This document shows, piece by piece, positions 8,120-15,909 of a DNA stretch of 64,000 nt. This DNA comes from SIG469 sp964384255. Its GTDB lineage: Bacteria; Bacillota; Clostridia; Oscillospirales; Oscillospiraceae. Numbering within the stretch: position 1 is the stretch's first letter; every line of letters begins with the position of its first letter. The stretch lies in assembly GCA_964384255.1 (NCBI GenBank), contig CAYLKH010000003.1, forward strand, positions 1-64,000, in the 5' to 3' direction. The notes below the pieces were generated by a model, which saw only the letters and a program-made list of their open reading frames with translations, was not told the DNA's origin and did no database searches. Made by a program: the position numbers and the translations under genes.

Positions 8120-9817
8120 TTATCTGGACATAAATCTGTCGTAAGCGTCCTGCTTCAGAGCTACCAGTTCTTCAAGACCCATGGAGCTGAGGGTGGGCTG
8201 GAAGGTGTCGTAATAGTAGCTCAGAGGCTCGGTTCCGGTGACCATCTTGATAATGGATTCGCTGGAATAGGTCAGCATATCGCCGGATTTCTGGCTGTAG
8301 ACATCATTTTCCTCGGTGGTCAGGGTGCCGTAATAGACCAGATCCTCGGTCTTGTTGTAGCACCAGATATCGTAGCATTCAAGCATCAGGTCGTTGTCGG
8401 CAGTACGCAGAGCGGTTTCCTGAGAGCTTACACCGCCGGGGAACATCTGGAAGTAAACCGTCTCAGCCTGGCTGACGGACAGACCGTCGGGGTTATTAAG
8501 GATAAGGTCGGTGTAGTAGGGGTTGCCGTCGTCGTCGTATTCGAAGGTCTCGCCTTCAACGCCCCAGGTCAGGTCGAACTGACCCTTCTGGGTGAACAGA
8601 TAGTCAACACAGCGCAGAACCAGCTCGGGATCCTCGCACTGGGTGGAGATGCCTATACCCATCTGGTTGGCGACGGAAGTGACGGTGCCGCCGCATTTAA
8701 GGATCTGGTCTTCGGTCATGCGAATGTCATAGGTGGCTTCGATACGGAAGTTGGGGTCGTCCTGCTGGGCGGCGTAAGAAGAAGCGATCATATCAGCAAC
8801 GCCTACCAGCATACCGGTATTGCTGCCCAGAACGTACTTTTCACGATCCCACACAACGCCGTTGGTGAAGAAGTCGGGGTCAATAAGGCCTTCGTCGTAC
8901 CAGCCCTTCATCATGACCAGGAAATCATAATATTCGTCGGTCTGGTAGGGGCAGAACACTTCGCCGCCCTCGCGGACGCACCAGGGCAGGTCAAAGCCCA
9001 TGGCGTCGGTGTAGAAGCCATAGCCGGAGGTAAAGCAGGAGTTGTTCCAGATGAAGTTATTGTCGATAAAGAAGGGAGCATCGGGGTTATACTCGGTCTT
9101 GAAGGCCAGAAGAACGTCGTGCATCTGGTCGTAAGTCATGGGCTTTTCCAGACCCAGGGCATCCAGCCAGTCAGCGCGGATGACAAAGCCGTCGTTGGAT
9201 ACGGGGCTGTAGCCGGTAACGGCTATCAGGTGGCCAGCGTCGGAGGTCAGCTGTTTGCGGAAACTGGCGTCATATTCCAGGTAGGAATTGAATGCGGGGG
9301 CATATTCCTCCAGCCAATCGGTCAGGTCATAGCAGATATCGTCTGCCACAACTGCGTCGATACCGCCGGTAACATAGTTCTGGGGAGATTCCAGCAGGTC
9401 GTAGAACTCACCGCCAGCCAGCATCAGGGAGAACTGGGTGGAATACTCGGTGGAGGTGAAGAATTCAAACTCCACGTTGCAGGCTTTTTCCAGCAGCTCG
9501 AAGGCGAGAGAATTGGTAATGTCGTTGTTCAGCAGCAGATTGGTTTCGCTCTGGCCGGTCATGATGCCGGTGATCTTCCGGGTCTGCTCAAAAACGGGGT
9601 AAACGCTCATGTCTACCACGCCGGGTTCGACTTCTTCGGGTTCGGCATCTTCGGACGGAGCTTCGTCTACAGGAGCTTCGGCTGTGTCTTCCGCCGGAGC
9701 AGATTCTGATACTGCCGGAGTTTCTTCTACTGCGGTTTCTTCTTTTCCGCAGCCGACGAGCATGGCAAACAACATTGCCAGCGCCAGCAGCAGAGCAAGC
9801 ATTTTTCTTGTTTTCAT
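8120..9817 (-). CDS. Extracellular solute-binding lipoprotein SBP1, no permease nearby
   Basis: 565 residues with a lipoprotein signal peptide ('MKTRKMLALLLALAMLFAML', lipobox V-G-C, lipidated Cys23), then an acidic Glu/Pro/Ala-rich linker of ~45 residues and a large type-1-like solute-binding domain. Features such as 'VIRADWLDALGLEKP' and 'YDQMHDVLLAFKTEYNPDAP' match the LipO-like large extracellular binding-protein family, usually thought to bind saccharides or complex ligands for ABC importers. No MalF/MalG-type permease is near. It is divergent from NTF2 trio 1 across a 259-bp gap, so the two may be co-regulated. It is a paralogue of SBP2, SBP3 and SBP4. Confidence 0.88.
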   Translation of the reverse strand: MKTRKMLALLLALAMLFAMLVGCGKEETAVEETPAVSESAPAEDTAEAPVDEAPSEDAEPEEVEPGVVDMSVYPVFEQTRKITGIMTGQSETNLLLNNDITNSLAFELLEKACNVEFEFFTSTEYSTQFSLMLAGGEFYDLLESPQNYVTGGIDAVVADDICYDLTDWLEEYAPAFNSYLEYDASFRKQLTSDAGHLIAVTGYSPVSNDGFVIRADWLDALGLEKPMTYDQMHDVLLAFKTEYNPDAPFFIDNNFIWNNSCFTSGYGFYTDAMGFDLPWCVREGGEVFCPYQTDEYYDFLVMMKGWYDEGLIDPDFFTNGVVWDREKYVLGSNTGMLVGVADMIASSYAAQQDDPNFRIEATYDIRMTEDQILKCGGTVTSVANQMGIGISTQCEDPELVLRCVDYLFTQKGQFDLTWGVEGETFEYDDDGNPYYTDLILNNPDGLSVSQAETVYFQMFPGGVSSQETALRTADNDLMLECYDIWCYNKTEDLVYYGTLTTEENDVYSQKSGDMLTYSSESIIKMVTGTEPLSYYYDTFQPTLSSMGLEELVALKQDAYDRFMSR

Positions 9818-9863
9818 CGTTTTGTTCCTTTCTCAAATTTTCCATTTATTTTCAACCATAAAC

Positions 9864-9891
9864 ATTATAACATAAGCTTCGCAAAACGCAA
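9864..9891 (-). promoter_or_regulatory. Promoter of SBP1
   Basis: Minus strand: -35 TTGCGT (9891-9886), 16-bp spacer, -10 TATAAT (9869-9864). The -35 lies inside 'TGTTTGCGTTTTGCG', which resembles the OYE2 promoter at 51422-51450. Confidence 0.7.
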
Positions 9892-9961
9892 ACACTTTTC
9901 ACTGGTACGACACAAAGTTATAACAGACAAATCAAATTTAAACGGCCCGTCGTTCGAAATA

Positions 9962-10026
9962 TATAACCTCGGGTTATACTTAATAACAAATCTGCATTTC
10001 CACAATTATTAAACTGAGTTTATAAT
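9962..10026 (+). promoter_or_regulatory. Promoter of NTF2 trio 1 with upstream palindrome
   Basis: -35 TTCCAC (9998), 17-bp spacer, -10 TATAAT (10021). A 7-bp perfect inverted repeat TATAACC-TCG-GGTTATA (9962-9978) lies 19 bp upstream of the -35 and is a candidate operator; a smaller GTTATAAC palindrome lies at about 9913. Confidence 0.55.
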
Positions 10027-10076
10027 AGTAACATGAGCAATATTCACAAAAATATTCCGAAAGGAGCGAGCGTGTT

Positions 10077-10793
10077 TTGACTACATTGCAGCTCACGGAA
10101 CGGTTTGAAGACCACCGTGAAATCAAAAACATTATGGGTAAATACGTATCCTCCCTCCTTCTCAACTGGGAGGGCAAGGTTTACGACAGCTTCTGGAGCA
10201 AGGCAGAGGACGTTTGCCTGGGCTTCAACAACGGCTACTACAAAGGCGCCGAAGCTGTTAAGGGCTATTATGAGGCCGTTGCCGCAGCAACAGCCGTTAA
10301 AGGCAAGGTTTTGCAGAAGATCTTCCCTGACGAGCTGGGCAAGCTGACCGACGAAGAGCTTTATGGCGTTGGCCCCTTCGAGGCCAAGCCTCTTACCTCT
10401 CCTTACATCGTCGTTGCTGACGACCGTAAGACTGCAAAGGCCATCTGGATGAGCGCCGGTTATAACATCGATGTCGAAACCTGCGGCCCCGTCGGCCACT
10501 GGTGCTGGGGTACCTTTGCTGCTGACTTCGTTATGGAAGACGACCAGTGGAAGATATGGCATCTGCTGTATACTCTGGATGTAAACAACATCGGCGGTCA
10601 GGACTGGGCAGCCGATCCCGTTCCCTATGAGGAACTGCCCGAGTTTGCCGAGATAGCAAACATCGTTATCCCCGAACCCAACGTAAAGCAGGAAGTCCGC
10701 AGGCTCTACAGCCCCGACCGTCCCTTCACCAAACTGCCCCCGGTGCCTGTTGCTTACGCCACCTTTGCTGAAACCTTCAGCTACGGAATATAG
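10077..10793 (+). CDS. NTF2/SnoaL-like protein, trio 1 member A1
   Basis: 238 residues starting at TTG 10077 (AAAGGAG about 9 bases upstream). It has an NTF2-like alpha+beta cone fold: N-terminal helices with 'IKNIMGKYVSS', the acidic stretch 'SKAEDVCLGFNNGYYKGAEA' and the closing strands 'DFVMEDDQWKIWHLLYTLDV'. The C-terminal extension ends 'YATFAETFSYGI'. The superfamily includes scytalone dehydratase, ketosteroid isomerase, SnoaL cyclases and the bile-acid dehydratase BaiE, so a dehydratase or isomerase role is possible; the catalytic residues cannot be assigned here. It is a close paralogue of A2 (27382), with shared 'EELYGVG' and the same ending. First gene of the A1-B1-C1 operon. Confidence 0.85.
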   Translation: MTTLQLTERFEDHREIKNIMGKYVSSLLLNWEGKVYDSFWSKAEDVCLGFNNGYYKGAEAVKGYYEAVAAATAVKGKVLQKIFPDELGKLTDEELYGVGPFEAKPLTSPYIVVADDRKTAKAIWMSAGYNIDVETCGPVGHWCWGTFAADFVMEDDQWKIWHLLYTLDVNNIGGQDWAADPVPYEELPEFAEIANIVIPEPNVKQEVRRLYSPDRPFTKLPPVPVAYATFAETFSYGI

Positions 10794-10808
10794 GAAGGAG
10801 GCCGAATA

Positions 10809-11639
10809 ATGAAAGAATTTAAGCGTTCCGCTCAGTATTTCGAGGCCTTTGAGCCTGTAAAATACAAAATGCCCGTCGGTCTTAGCGACGACGAAATGAT
10901 CCGTCACGTTTGGGACATCGAAAACGTTCGTAACCTGATGAATCTGCGCAGCTATTATCATGCCAACGATATGCGCGCAGAAGAAATGGCTGACCTGTGG
11001 GTAGCCAAGGACGAAAACAGGATGTGCGCATCCTACGGCACCAACTGGGGCTACTACTTTGGCTATGACGAAGTCAAAAAATGGTATGTCGACCAGCACG
11101 CCGCCAAGCGCGCTCAGCAGCTTGAATGGGCCTGCAAGAACAATCCCGAGCTGGAAAACAAGCCTGAAAACCTGGGCTATGGCTGTATGCAGATGCTACC
11201 TTATTCCACCTCCCTTATCCGCATCGCCGACGATGGCAAAACTGCCAAGGGCTTCTGGTACGTTATCGGCCAGCAGACCAACTATGAAGAAGACGGCTCC
11301 GGCCGTTCCATGTGGATGAATGGCCGTGTTGCCTGCGACTTCGTTAAAGAAGGCGGCGACGATGACCTTTGCGGCGGATGGAAGATATGCCATTATTTCG
11401 ACTGCAACGACCAGAGCTATCGCGCAGGCGAAGGCTACAGCTTCCCCACCTATCCCGAACCCGGCCAGGATCCTATGGAGGTCGAATTCGGCGAACCCAC
11501 CATCAAGATGATAACTCACGACGGCGCTTTCAACTATGCCGACGATTATCCTCCCATGCCCGAGCCTTACGCAACCATGACTCCCGAACTGAGCTATGGT
11601 CCGGCCGGACACCCCAAGTTCCAAGGAGGTAAGAAATAA
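10809..11639 (+). CDS. NTF2/SnoaL-like protein, trio 1 member B1
   Basis: 276 residues, NTF2-like: helix 'IRHVWDIENVRNLMNLRSYY', 'EMADLWVAKDENRMCASYG', 'VKKWYVDQHAAKRAQQLEW' and closing strands 'GGWKICHYFDCN'. The C-terminal extension 'PEPYATMTPELSYGPAGHP' is shared in form with B2 (28132). Unlike B2 it has no Gly/Pro-rich tract. It starts with an AGGAGG ribosome site 15 bases after A1 and overlaps C1 by one base (TAATG), indicating tight co-translation. Function probably matches or complements A1 and C1; a heteromeric complex is inference from the conserved gene order. Confidence 0.83.
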   Translation: MKEFKRSAQYFEAFEPVKYKMPVGLSDDEMIRHVWDIENVRNLMNLRSYYHANDMRAEEMADLWVAKDENRMCASYGTNWGYYFGYDEVKKWYVDQHAAKRAQQLEWACKNNPELENKPENLGYGCMQMLPYSTSLIRIADDGKTAKGFWYVIGQQTNYEEDGSGRSMWMNGRVACDFVKEGGDDDLCGGWKICHYFDCNDQSYRAGEGYSFPTYPEPGQDPMEVEFGEPTIKMITHDGAFNYADDYPPMPEPYATMTPELSYGPAGHPKFQGGKK

Positions 11640-12574
11640 TGAACAGAAATCTTTCTCTCTCCGAACGCATTCATAACTGCGCCGCAACTCAGGAAGTTGA
11701 GTTCTGCCACGCTACCCATACATATTTCCATTCAAAAGCATGGTCTACCGAAGAATGGAGCCGCATCTGGTCCCACGGCAACCCCGATATGTCCAAGTTT
11801 GACACCGCCTCCTGGGCCCACGCTTTTGGCCGCATGAGAGGCTGGGATTCCGTTTGGCACGGCTCTGTCACCCTGTACGACGGCAAGGCTTTCAGCCGTT
11901 GGCTCAGCCTGTTTGACGAATTCCCCGAGGTCGGCGGTCTTGACCCCAGACCTCTGATGGAAGTTTCCATGCACACTCTGGCTACCGATATTATCGAAGT
12001 TGCCGACGACGGCCTCAGCGCCCGGGCAACCTTCCTTACTCCCGGCAACATCGGCGGCGGCACCGGCGGCAATCGTCGTGTCAGCGGCCTGTGGGAACGT
12101 TATGGCGCCGACTTCGTATTCGAAGATGACCGCTGGCTGTTCCTCCATGAGCATGTTTGCCCCGATATCGGCGTTGGCTGCGACAGCGGCAACGTTGGCC
12201 ACGACAACTATGTTCAGAAGCTGGCCGGTAAAAATTATCAAATCAACGGCCTTGGCGATGCTCCCGGCACTCCCGGCGGCGGTGGCCCCGGTGGTCCCGG
12301 CGGACCTGGTGGTCCCGGCGGTGGCGCACCCGGCGGTCCTGGCGGTCCTGGCGGCGGCGCTCCCGGTGGCGGCGGTCCTGGTGGCCCCGGCGGTGGACCT
12401 GGCGGTCCTGGCGGCGGCGCACCTGGCGGCGGATACAACTTCTCCCCCGATTGCGAGGATCCCGGCCCGCTGCACAGCAACTGGTCCTGCACTCAGGTGG
12501 TTCAGAACACTGTCCCCTGGCCAGAACCCTACAAGACTCTGGACAACGACAACTCTTATACCAAGAGCTGGTAA
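11639..12574 (+). CDS. NTF2/SnoaL-like protein with Gly-Gly-Pro tract, trio 1 member C1
   Basis: 311 residues. The NTF2-like domain (about 1-195) shows 'WSTEEWSRIWS', 'ASWAHAFGRMRGWDSVWHG' and closing strands 'DFVFEDDRWLFLHEHVCPD'. Residues ~208-265 are a Gly/Pro tract of about 55 residues made of GGP, GGAP and GGG units, followed by a C-terminal segment ending 'TVPWPEPYKTLDNDNSY' that is shared with C2. C2 (28988) is otherwise similar but has no such tract, so the tract is a clean insertion between domain and tail. Codons in the tract vary (GGC, GGT, GGA; CCC, CCT), which argues against very recent repeat expansion. Confidence 0.83.
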   Translation: MNRNLSLSERIHNCAATQEVEFCHATHTYFHSKAWSTEEWSRIWSHGNPDMSKFDTASWAHAFGRMRGWDSVWHGSVTLYDGKAFSRWLSLFDEFPEVGGLDPRPLMEVSMHTLATDIIEVADDGLSARATFLTPGNIGGGTGGNRRVSGLWERYGADFVFEDDRWLFLHEHVCPDIGVGCDSGNVGHDNYVQKLAGKNYQINGLGDAPGTPGGGGPGGPGGPGGPGGGAPGGPGGPGGGAPGGGGPGGPGGGPGGPGGGAPGGGYNFSPDCEDPGPLHSNWSCTQVVQNTVPWPEPYKTLDNDNSYTKSW

Positions 12575-12587
12575 CGTCATACAAAAC

Positions 12588-12624
12588 GGCGGCAGAAGCA
12601 AAACGCTTCTGCCGCCTGGTTTTT
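12588..12624 (+). terminator. Terminator of NTF2 trio 1
   Basis: 11-base arms GGCGGCAGAAG / CTTCTGCCGCC followed by TGGTTTTTG. Confidence 0.9.
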
Positions 12625-12661
12625 GTCCGATCTAAAGCATCGGCCACATGATTATAAACTG

Positions 12662-12700
12662 ACCCCCGTAAAAGTCGAAGGACCTTTACGGGGGTTTTTA
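12662..12700. terminator. Second hairpin terminator between convergent units
   Basis: Arms ACCCCCGTAAA / TTTACGGGGGT with TTTTT on the plus-strand side. It lies between trio 1 and the NhaC-family gene and may stop both directions. Confidence 0.7.
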
Positions 12701-12707
12701 AAACTGT

Positions 12708-14321
12708 TTATGCCTTTTCGGCGGTGAGCTTTTTGAGAACAAAGAGGACCGCGAACATCACAACGATGGACAAAGGCAGGCATATCCATGCGCTCTGGAT
12801 AAAGCCGGTGAAGATGAAGCACACAAAGCTGACGGCGGCCACGGTGATGGCATAGGGCAGCTGGGTGGAAACATGGTTCAGGTGGTCGCACTGTGCGCCA
12901 GCGGAAGCCATGATGGTGGTGTCGGAAATGGGGGAGCAGTGGTCGCCGCAGACGGCACCGGCCAGACAGGCGGAAACGCCGATAATAAGCAGCTCGGAGG
13001 TTGCGGGGAACACGTTGACCACGATGGGGATAAGGATGCCGAAGGTACCCCAGGAGGTGCCGGTGGCGAAGGACAGCAGGCAGGCCACGATGAAGATGAT
13101 GGCGGGCAGGAAGTTATACAGGCTGGAGGCTGCGCCTTCCATCAGACCGGCAACATATTCGGCAGCGCCCAGCATACCGGTCATGTTCTTCAGGCAGATA
13201 GCGAAGGTCAGGATAAGCAGGGCGGGAACCATGGCCACAAAGCCTTTGGAGATGCATTCGCAGGCTTCTTTGAAGGTGATGACTCTCCGGGCGATAAGGT
13301 AAATGAAGGTGATGACCAGAGCAACGATAGAGCCAAGGGGCAGACCCAGAGAAGCGTCGGTGTTGGCAAAAGCGTCGATAAAGGTTTCGCCGTCCCAGTA
13401 GCCGCCGACATAGATCATGCCGATAACGCAGCTGATAATAAGAACGATGATGGGAAGCACCAGATCGATGAGCTTGCCCTTTTCGTTGAACTCCATGTCT
13501 TCGCCGCCGTTGAAGGTACCGGTGGTGAACAGGTCGCCATTTTCGGCATTCTTCTCGTGGAGCTTCATGGGACCGTATTCGAATTTCATAAGGGCGGTGC
13601 CGATGATGAATACGAAGGTCAGCATGGAATAGTAGTTGTAGGGGATAGCCTTAACAAAAAGCTCCAGTCCGGAGTAGACACCCTCGTCGACCATGCCGGA
13701 AACGGCAGCGGCCCAGGAGGAGATGGGAGCTATCATGCAAACGGGAGCGGCTGTTGCGTCGATCAGGTAGGCAAGCTTTGCCCGGGAGATTTTGTGACCA
13801 TCGGTCACAGGACGCATGACAGAGCCAACGGTAAGGCAGTTGAAATAGTCGTCAACAAAGATAAGTACGCCCAGAGCGAAGGTGGCAAGACAGGCACCAA
13901 CACGGGTCTTGATGTGCTTCTGAGCCCAGCGGCCGAAGGCGGCAGAACCACCGGCCTTGTTGACCAGAGCTACCAGGATGCCCAGCATGACCAGGAACAT
14001 GAAGATACCTGCGTTCCAGGAGTCGGACATACCGGCGATAAAGCCGTCGATAACCATGGTGTTAAGGGTGTCGACCGGGTTGAAGTTGCCATAGAACAGG
14101 GCGCCGGCAAGAACACCGATAAACAGGGAGGAATAAACCTCCTTGGTGATCAGCGCCAGAACAATGGCGATGATGGGCGGTACAAGAGACATGAAGGTTC
14201 CGACCATGGGGTTGCTGGATTCGGCTCCGTCGCCATCGGCGAAGGCAGTCACGCTCAGCACACAGGCAAGAACGACGATGATCGTCATGACCGCAAAGAG
14301 TTTTCTCTTTTTGTTATACAT
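12708..14321 (-). CDS. NhaC-family transporter under lysine riboswitch, predicted lysine importer
   Basis: 537 residues with about 11-13 membrane segments, starting with a signal-anchor-like helix ('LFAVMTIIVVLACVLSVTAF'). Family signatures include 'FVDDYFNCLTVGSVMRPVTD' and 'GTSWGTFGILIPIV', as in the NhaC/LysW branch of Na+/H+ antiporters. The upstream L-box with its own terminator makes lysine (or a lysine precursor/analogue) the likely cargo, as established for riboswitch-linked LysW transporters in Firmicutes. Transport of Na+/H+ alone is the alternative. Single-gene unit, convergent with trio 1. Confidence 0.88.
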   Translation of the reverse strand: MYNKKRKLFAVMTIIVVLACVLSVTAFADGDGAESSNPMVGTFMSLVPPIIAIVLALITKEVYSSLFIGVLAGALFYGNFNPVDTLNTMVIDGFIAGMSDSWNAGIFMFLVMLGILVALVNKAGGSAAFGRWAQKHIKTRVGACLATFALGVLIFVDDYFNCLTVGSVMRPVTDGHKISRAKLAYLIDATAAPVCMIAPISSWAAAVSGMVDEGVYSGLELFVKAIPYNYYSMLTFVFIIGTALMKFEYGPMKLHEKNAENGDLFTTGTFNGGEDMEFNEKGKLIDLVLPIIVLIISCVIGMIYVGGYWDGETFIDAFANTDASLGLPLGSIVALVITFIYLIARRVITFKEACECISKGFVAMVPALLILTFAICLKNMTGMLGAAEYVAGLMEGAASSLYNFLPAIIFIVACLLSFATGTSWGTFGILIPIVVNVFPATSELLIIGVSACLAGAVCGDHCSPISDTTIMASAGAQCDHLNHVSTQLPYAITVAAVSFVCFIFTGFIQSAWICLPLSIVVMFAVLFVLKKLTAEKA

Positions 14322-14342
14322 TCTAACCTCTCTTTTCCGGGT

Positions 14343-14383
14343 ACAAAAAAACGAGACTGCTTATGATGAACTGTAAGCGTCTC
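14343..14383 (-). terminator. Expression-platform terminator of the lysine riboswitch
   Basis: Minus strand: arms GAGACGCTTA and TAAGCAGTCTC (14383-14353, one bulge) followed by a run of eight T. It lies between aptamer and start codon, so lysine binding should end transcription. Confidence 0.88.
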
Positions 14384-14408
14384 TTCGAAGGAGGGGTGTG
14401 CCGGTTGA

Positions 14409-14564
14409 GATAGCGCTCCACAGTAAAGTGACAGTCCGGCATGTGTTCCACACCGGCCCAGCTCCGGTCATCAGGCTGACCTTCACTTCGGCGGCATTGC
14501 CTTTCGCGCTCCCGCGATGCCTGTCGCAAATGGGAGAGTTACTGATCGTTGCCGCGCCTCTATC
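14409..14564 (-). promoter_or_regulatory. Lysine riboswitch (L-box)
   Basis: Read on the minus strand, conserved elements appear in order: 'GATAGAGGCGCG' (14564-14553), 'CAGTAAC', 'GCCGAAG', 'AGCTGGG', 'ACTGTCAC' and the closing 'TGTGGAGCGCTATC' (to 14409), which pairs with the 5' strand to form P1. Order, spacing and sequence match the lysine aptamer. With the terminator downstream it is a transcriptional OFF switch for the NhaC-family transporter. Confidence 0.95.
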
Positions 14565-14745
14565 GTTTTTTCGGACCTTATTTAGTTAAGCTAATATTAG
14601 CACCGCTTTAGCGCTTTGTCAACAAAAAGTTAGGCTGAGGCCTGTAACGAATCACACAGAGGCCGGGGAATGCCTGTGAGGTTATAAACATATCGCCGGA
14701 TCCTGCGTTTCCCCCACACATCCCCGGATTCGACACAACTTCCTA

Positions 14746-14774
14746 TTTACAAAATATGGAAACCATGCTATATT
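14746..14774 (+). promoter_or_regulatory. Promoter of candidate small RNA
   Basis: -35 TTTACA (14746), 17-bp spacer, -10 TATATT (14769). No gene starts downstream on this strand before the terminator at ~14828-14872. Confidence 0.6.
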
Positions 14775-14779
14775 ATAGA

Positions 14780-14873
14780 TGCAGCTTATCCAATATCCGA
14801 GCAACCGATCTTTATCCCACAACCCATACTGGCCCGCCACCGGGAGCAAACCGGGGCGGGCAGCTTTTTTGAG
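14780..14873 (+). ncRNA. Candidate small RNA (~90 nt) with own promoter and terminator
   Basis: From the predicted start (~14780) the transcript runs through a C-rich unpaired stretch ('CAACCGATCTTTATCCCACA') to a strong terminator: GCCCGCC / GGCGGGC enclosing CCGG / CCGG, ending in TTTTTT (14867-14872). No ribosome site or open frame is seen. It faces the LysR gene 3' end and could also act as its antisense. It does not match SRP RNA, 6S RNA or tmRNA by eye. Nothing else is seen in 14565-14745. Confidence 0.5.
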
Positions 14874-14874
14874 G

Positions 14875-15741
14875 TCAGTCCAGGAAAGAGGAGCGGACAA
14901 AGTATAAAAAGTCCTTTTCCAGCTCGCTCAGGTCCCCAAGAGAACGGACGGATACGCCTAACATTCTTGTGGCCTCGGGATAGAGGGGAAGCCTGCGCAC
15001 GTTGCCTTCGTTGGCGCTGAGAGCGTAATAGGACAGCATACTTGCCCCAAGTCCGCTGGAAACCATACGCAAAACGGTGCTTTCGTCGGCGGTGGCGGCA
15101 ATAACGTTTACGTTTACGCTGTTTTTGTCCAAAACCTCGAGAATGTCTGTGTCCTTTCCCAGGGTGGGCATGATGAAGGGGAACTTTTCGTAATCCCTGA
15201 CCCTGAAAAACCTGCCGGGATAATCAACGTCCGGGGGCAGGACGGCGAAAAAATCGTCGGCCCGCAGATGAATAAATTCGTAGTGATATTTTGGATGAGG
15301 GCTGGCGAGGATCATGTTGTATTCCCCACGGGCCAGCTGCTGGTAAAGCTCGTCCCGGCCGTCTTCGGTTAGCAGAATGTCAACGTCGGTGCAAAGCTGC
15401 TGGTACTCGCTTACTATTTTGTTCAGCCACAGTCGGGCAACGGCAGGATATGCGCCGATCCGCAAAACCTTTTTGGTCGACAGAGTAAGCTTCTGGGCTT
15501 CGTCGAGCATCTGGGACTCGGCCTTGACATAATTTTGCATATAGGGCAGCAACAGCTGACCTTCTCTGGTCAGGCGAACCCCAAAACGCCCACGGTCAAG
15601 GACCTTGAGGCCCAGCTCTGATTCCACCGAATCCATCATGTGCGCAAGACCCGATGGAGTGTATCCCAGACTGTTGGCTGCCTTGAGCATACTTCCGGTT
15701 TCCAAAACTGTCAGTAAGGTCTGGATCTTTTTGCTGTCCAT
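14875..15741 (-). CDS. LysR family transcriptional regulator
   Basis: 288 residues. N-terminal winged helix-turn-helix ('LLTVLETGSMLKAANSLGYT', 'LGLKVLDRGRFGVRLTREGQ') and a C-terminal periplasmic-binding-like effector domain ('VLRIGAYPAVARLWLNKIVS', 'MVSSGLGASMLSYYAL'). ATG 15741 was chosen because GGAGGGA lies just upstream; the frame stays open far upstream without a start signal. No metabolic gene is adjacent in the usual divergent position (its divergent neighbour is vanW-like), so its regulon may be elsewhere, perhaps the dispersed enzyme set. Confidence 0.92.
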   Translation of the reverse strand: MDSKKIQTLLTVLETGSMLKAANSLGYTPSGLAHMMDSVESELGLKVLDRGRFGVRLTREGQLLLPYMQNYVKAESQMLDEAQKLTLSTKKVLRIGAYPAVARLWLNKIVSEYQQLCTDVDILLTEDGRDELYQQLARGEYNMILASPHPKYHYEFIHLRADDFFAVLPPDVDYPGRFFRVRDYEKFPFIMPTLGKDTDILEVLDKNSVNVNVIAATADESTVLRMVSSGLGASMLSYYALSANEGNVRRLPLYPEATRMLGVSVRSLGDLSELEKDFLYFVRSSFLD

Positions 15742-15778
15742 GATATCCCTCCATATGTGTGAAATCAATTCATAATAA

Positions 15779-15807
15779 ATTATATCAGAAAAAATGATAT
15801 TTTGCAA
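15779..15807 (-). promoter_or_regulatory. Promoter of the LysR gene
   Basis: Minus strand: -35 TTGCAA (15807-15802), 17-bp spacer, -10 TATAAT (15784-15779). Confidence 0.75.
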
Positions 15808-15858
15808 GAGGACAATATCTCTGAAAGTGGTCCTATACATAATGTTACCGCTTTGTTC

Positions 15859-15887
15859 TTGAATTTGACATAAGCATTGACTATAAT
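15859..15887 (+). promoter_or_regulatory. Promoter of the VanW-family gene
   Basis: -35 TTGAAT (15859), 17-bp spacer, -10 TATAAT (15882). The predicted start leaves a very short leader before GTG 15910. Confidence 0.65.
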
Positions 15888-15909
15888 GCAGATAGCATGA
15901 AAAAGGCAG

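Noticed and set aside
9588..9845. Alternative frame at the SBP1 N-terminus
   Set aside because: It overlaps the lipoprotein signal in another frame and has no domain.
12873..14366. Long open frame of ~497 codons antisense to the NhaC-family gene
   Set aside because: It is a GC-codon shadow; the minus strand encodes clear membrane helices and has a riboswitch, while this frame has no ribosome site or family match. Similar shadows lie opposite SBP2 (21448-23013), HydA (5669-7534), OYE1 (35597-36796) and SBP3 (37935-39308).
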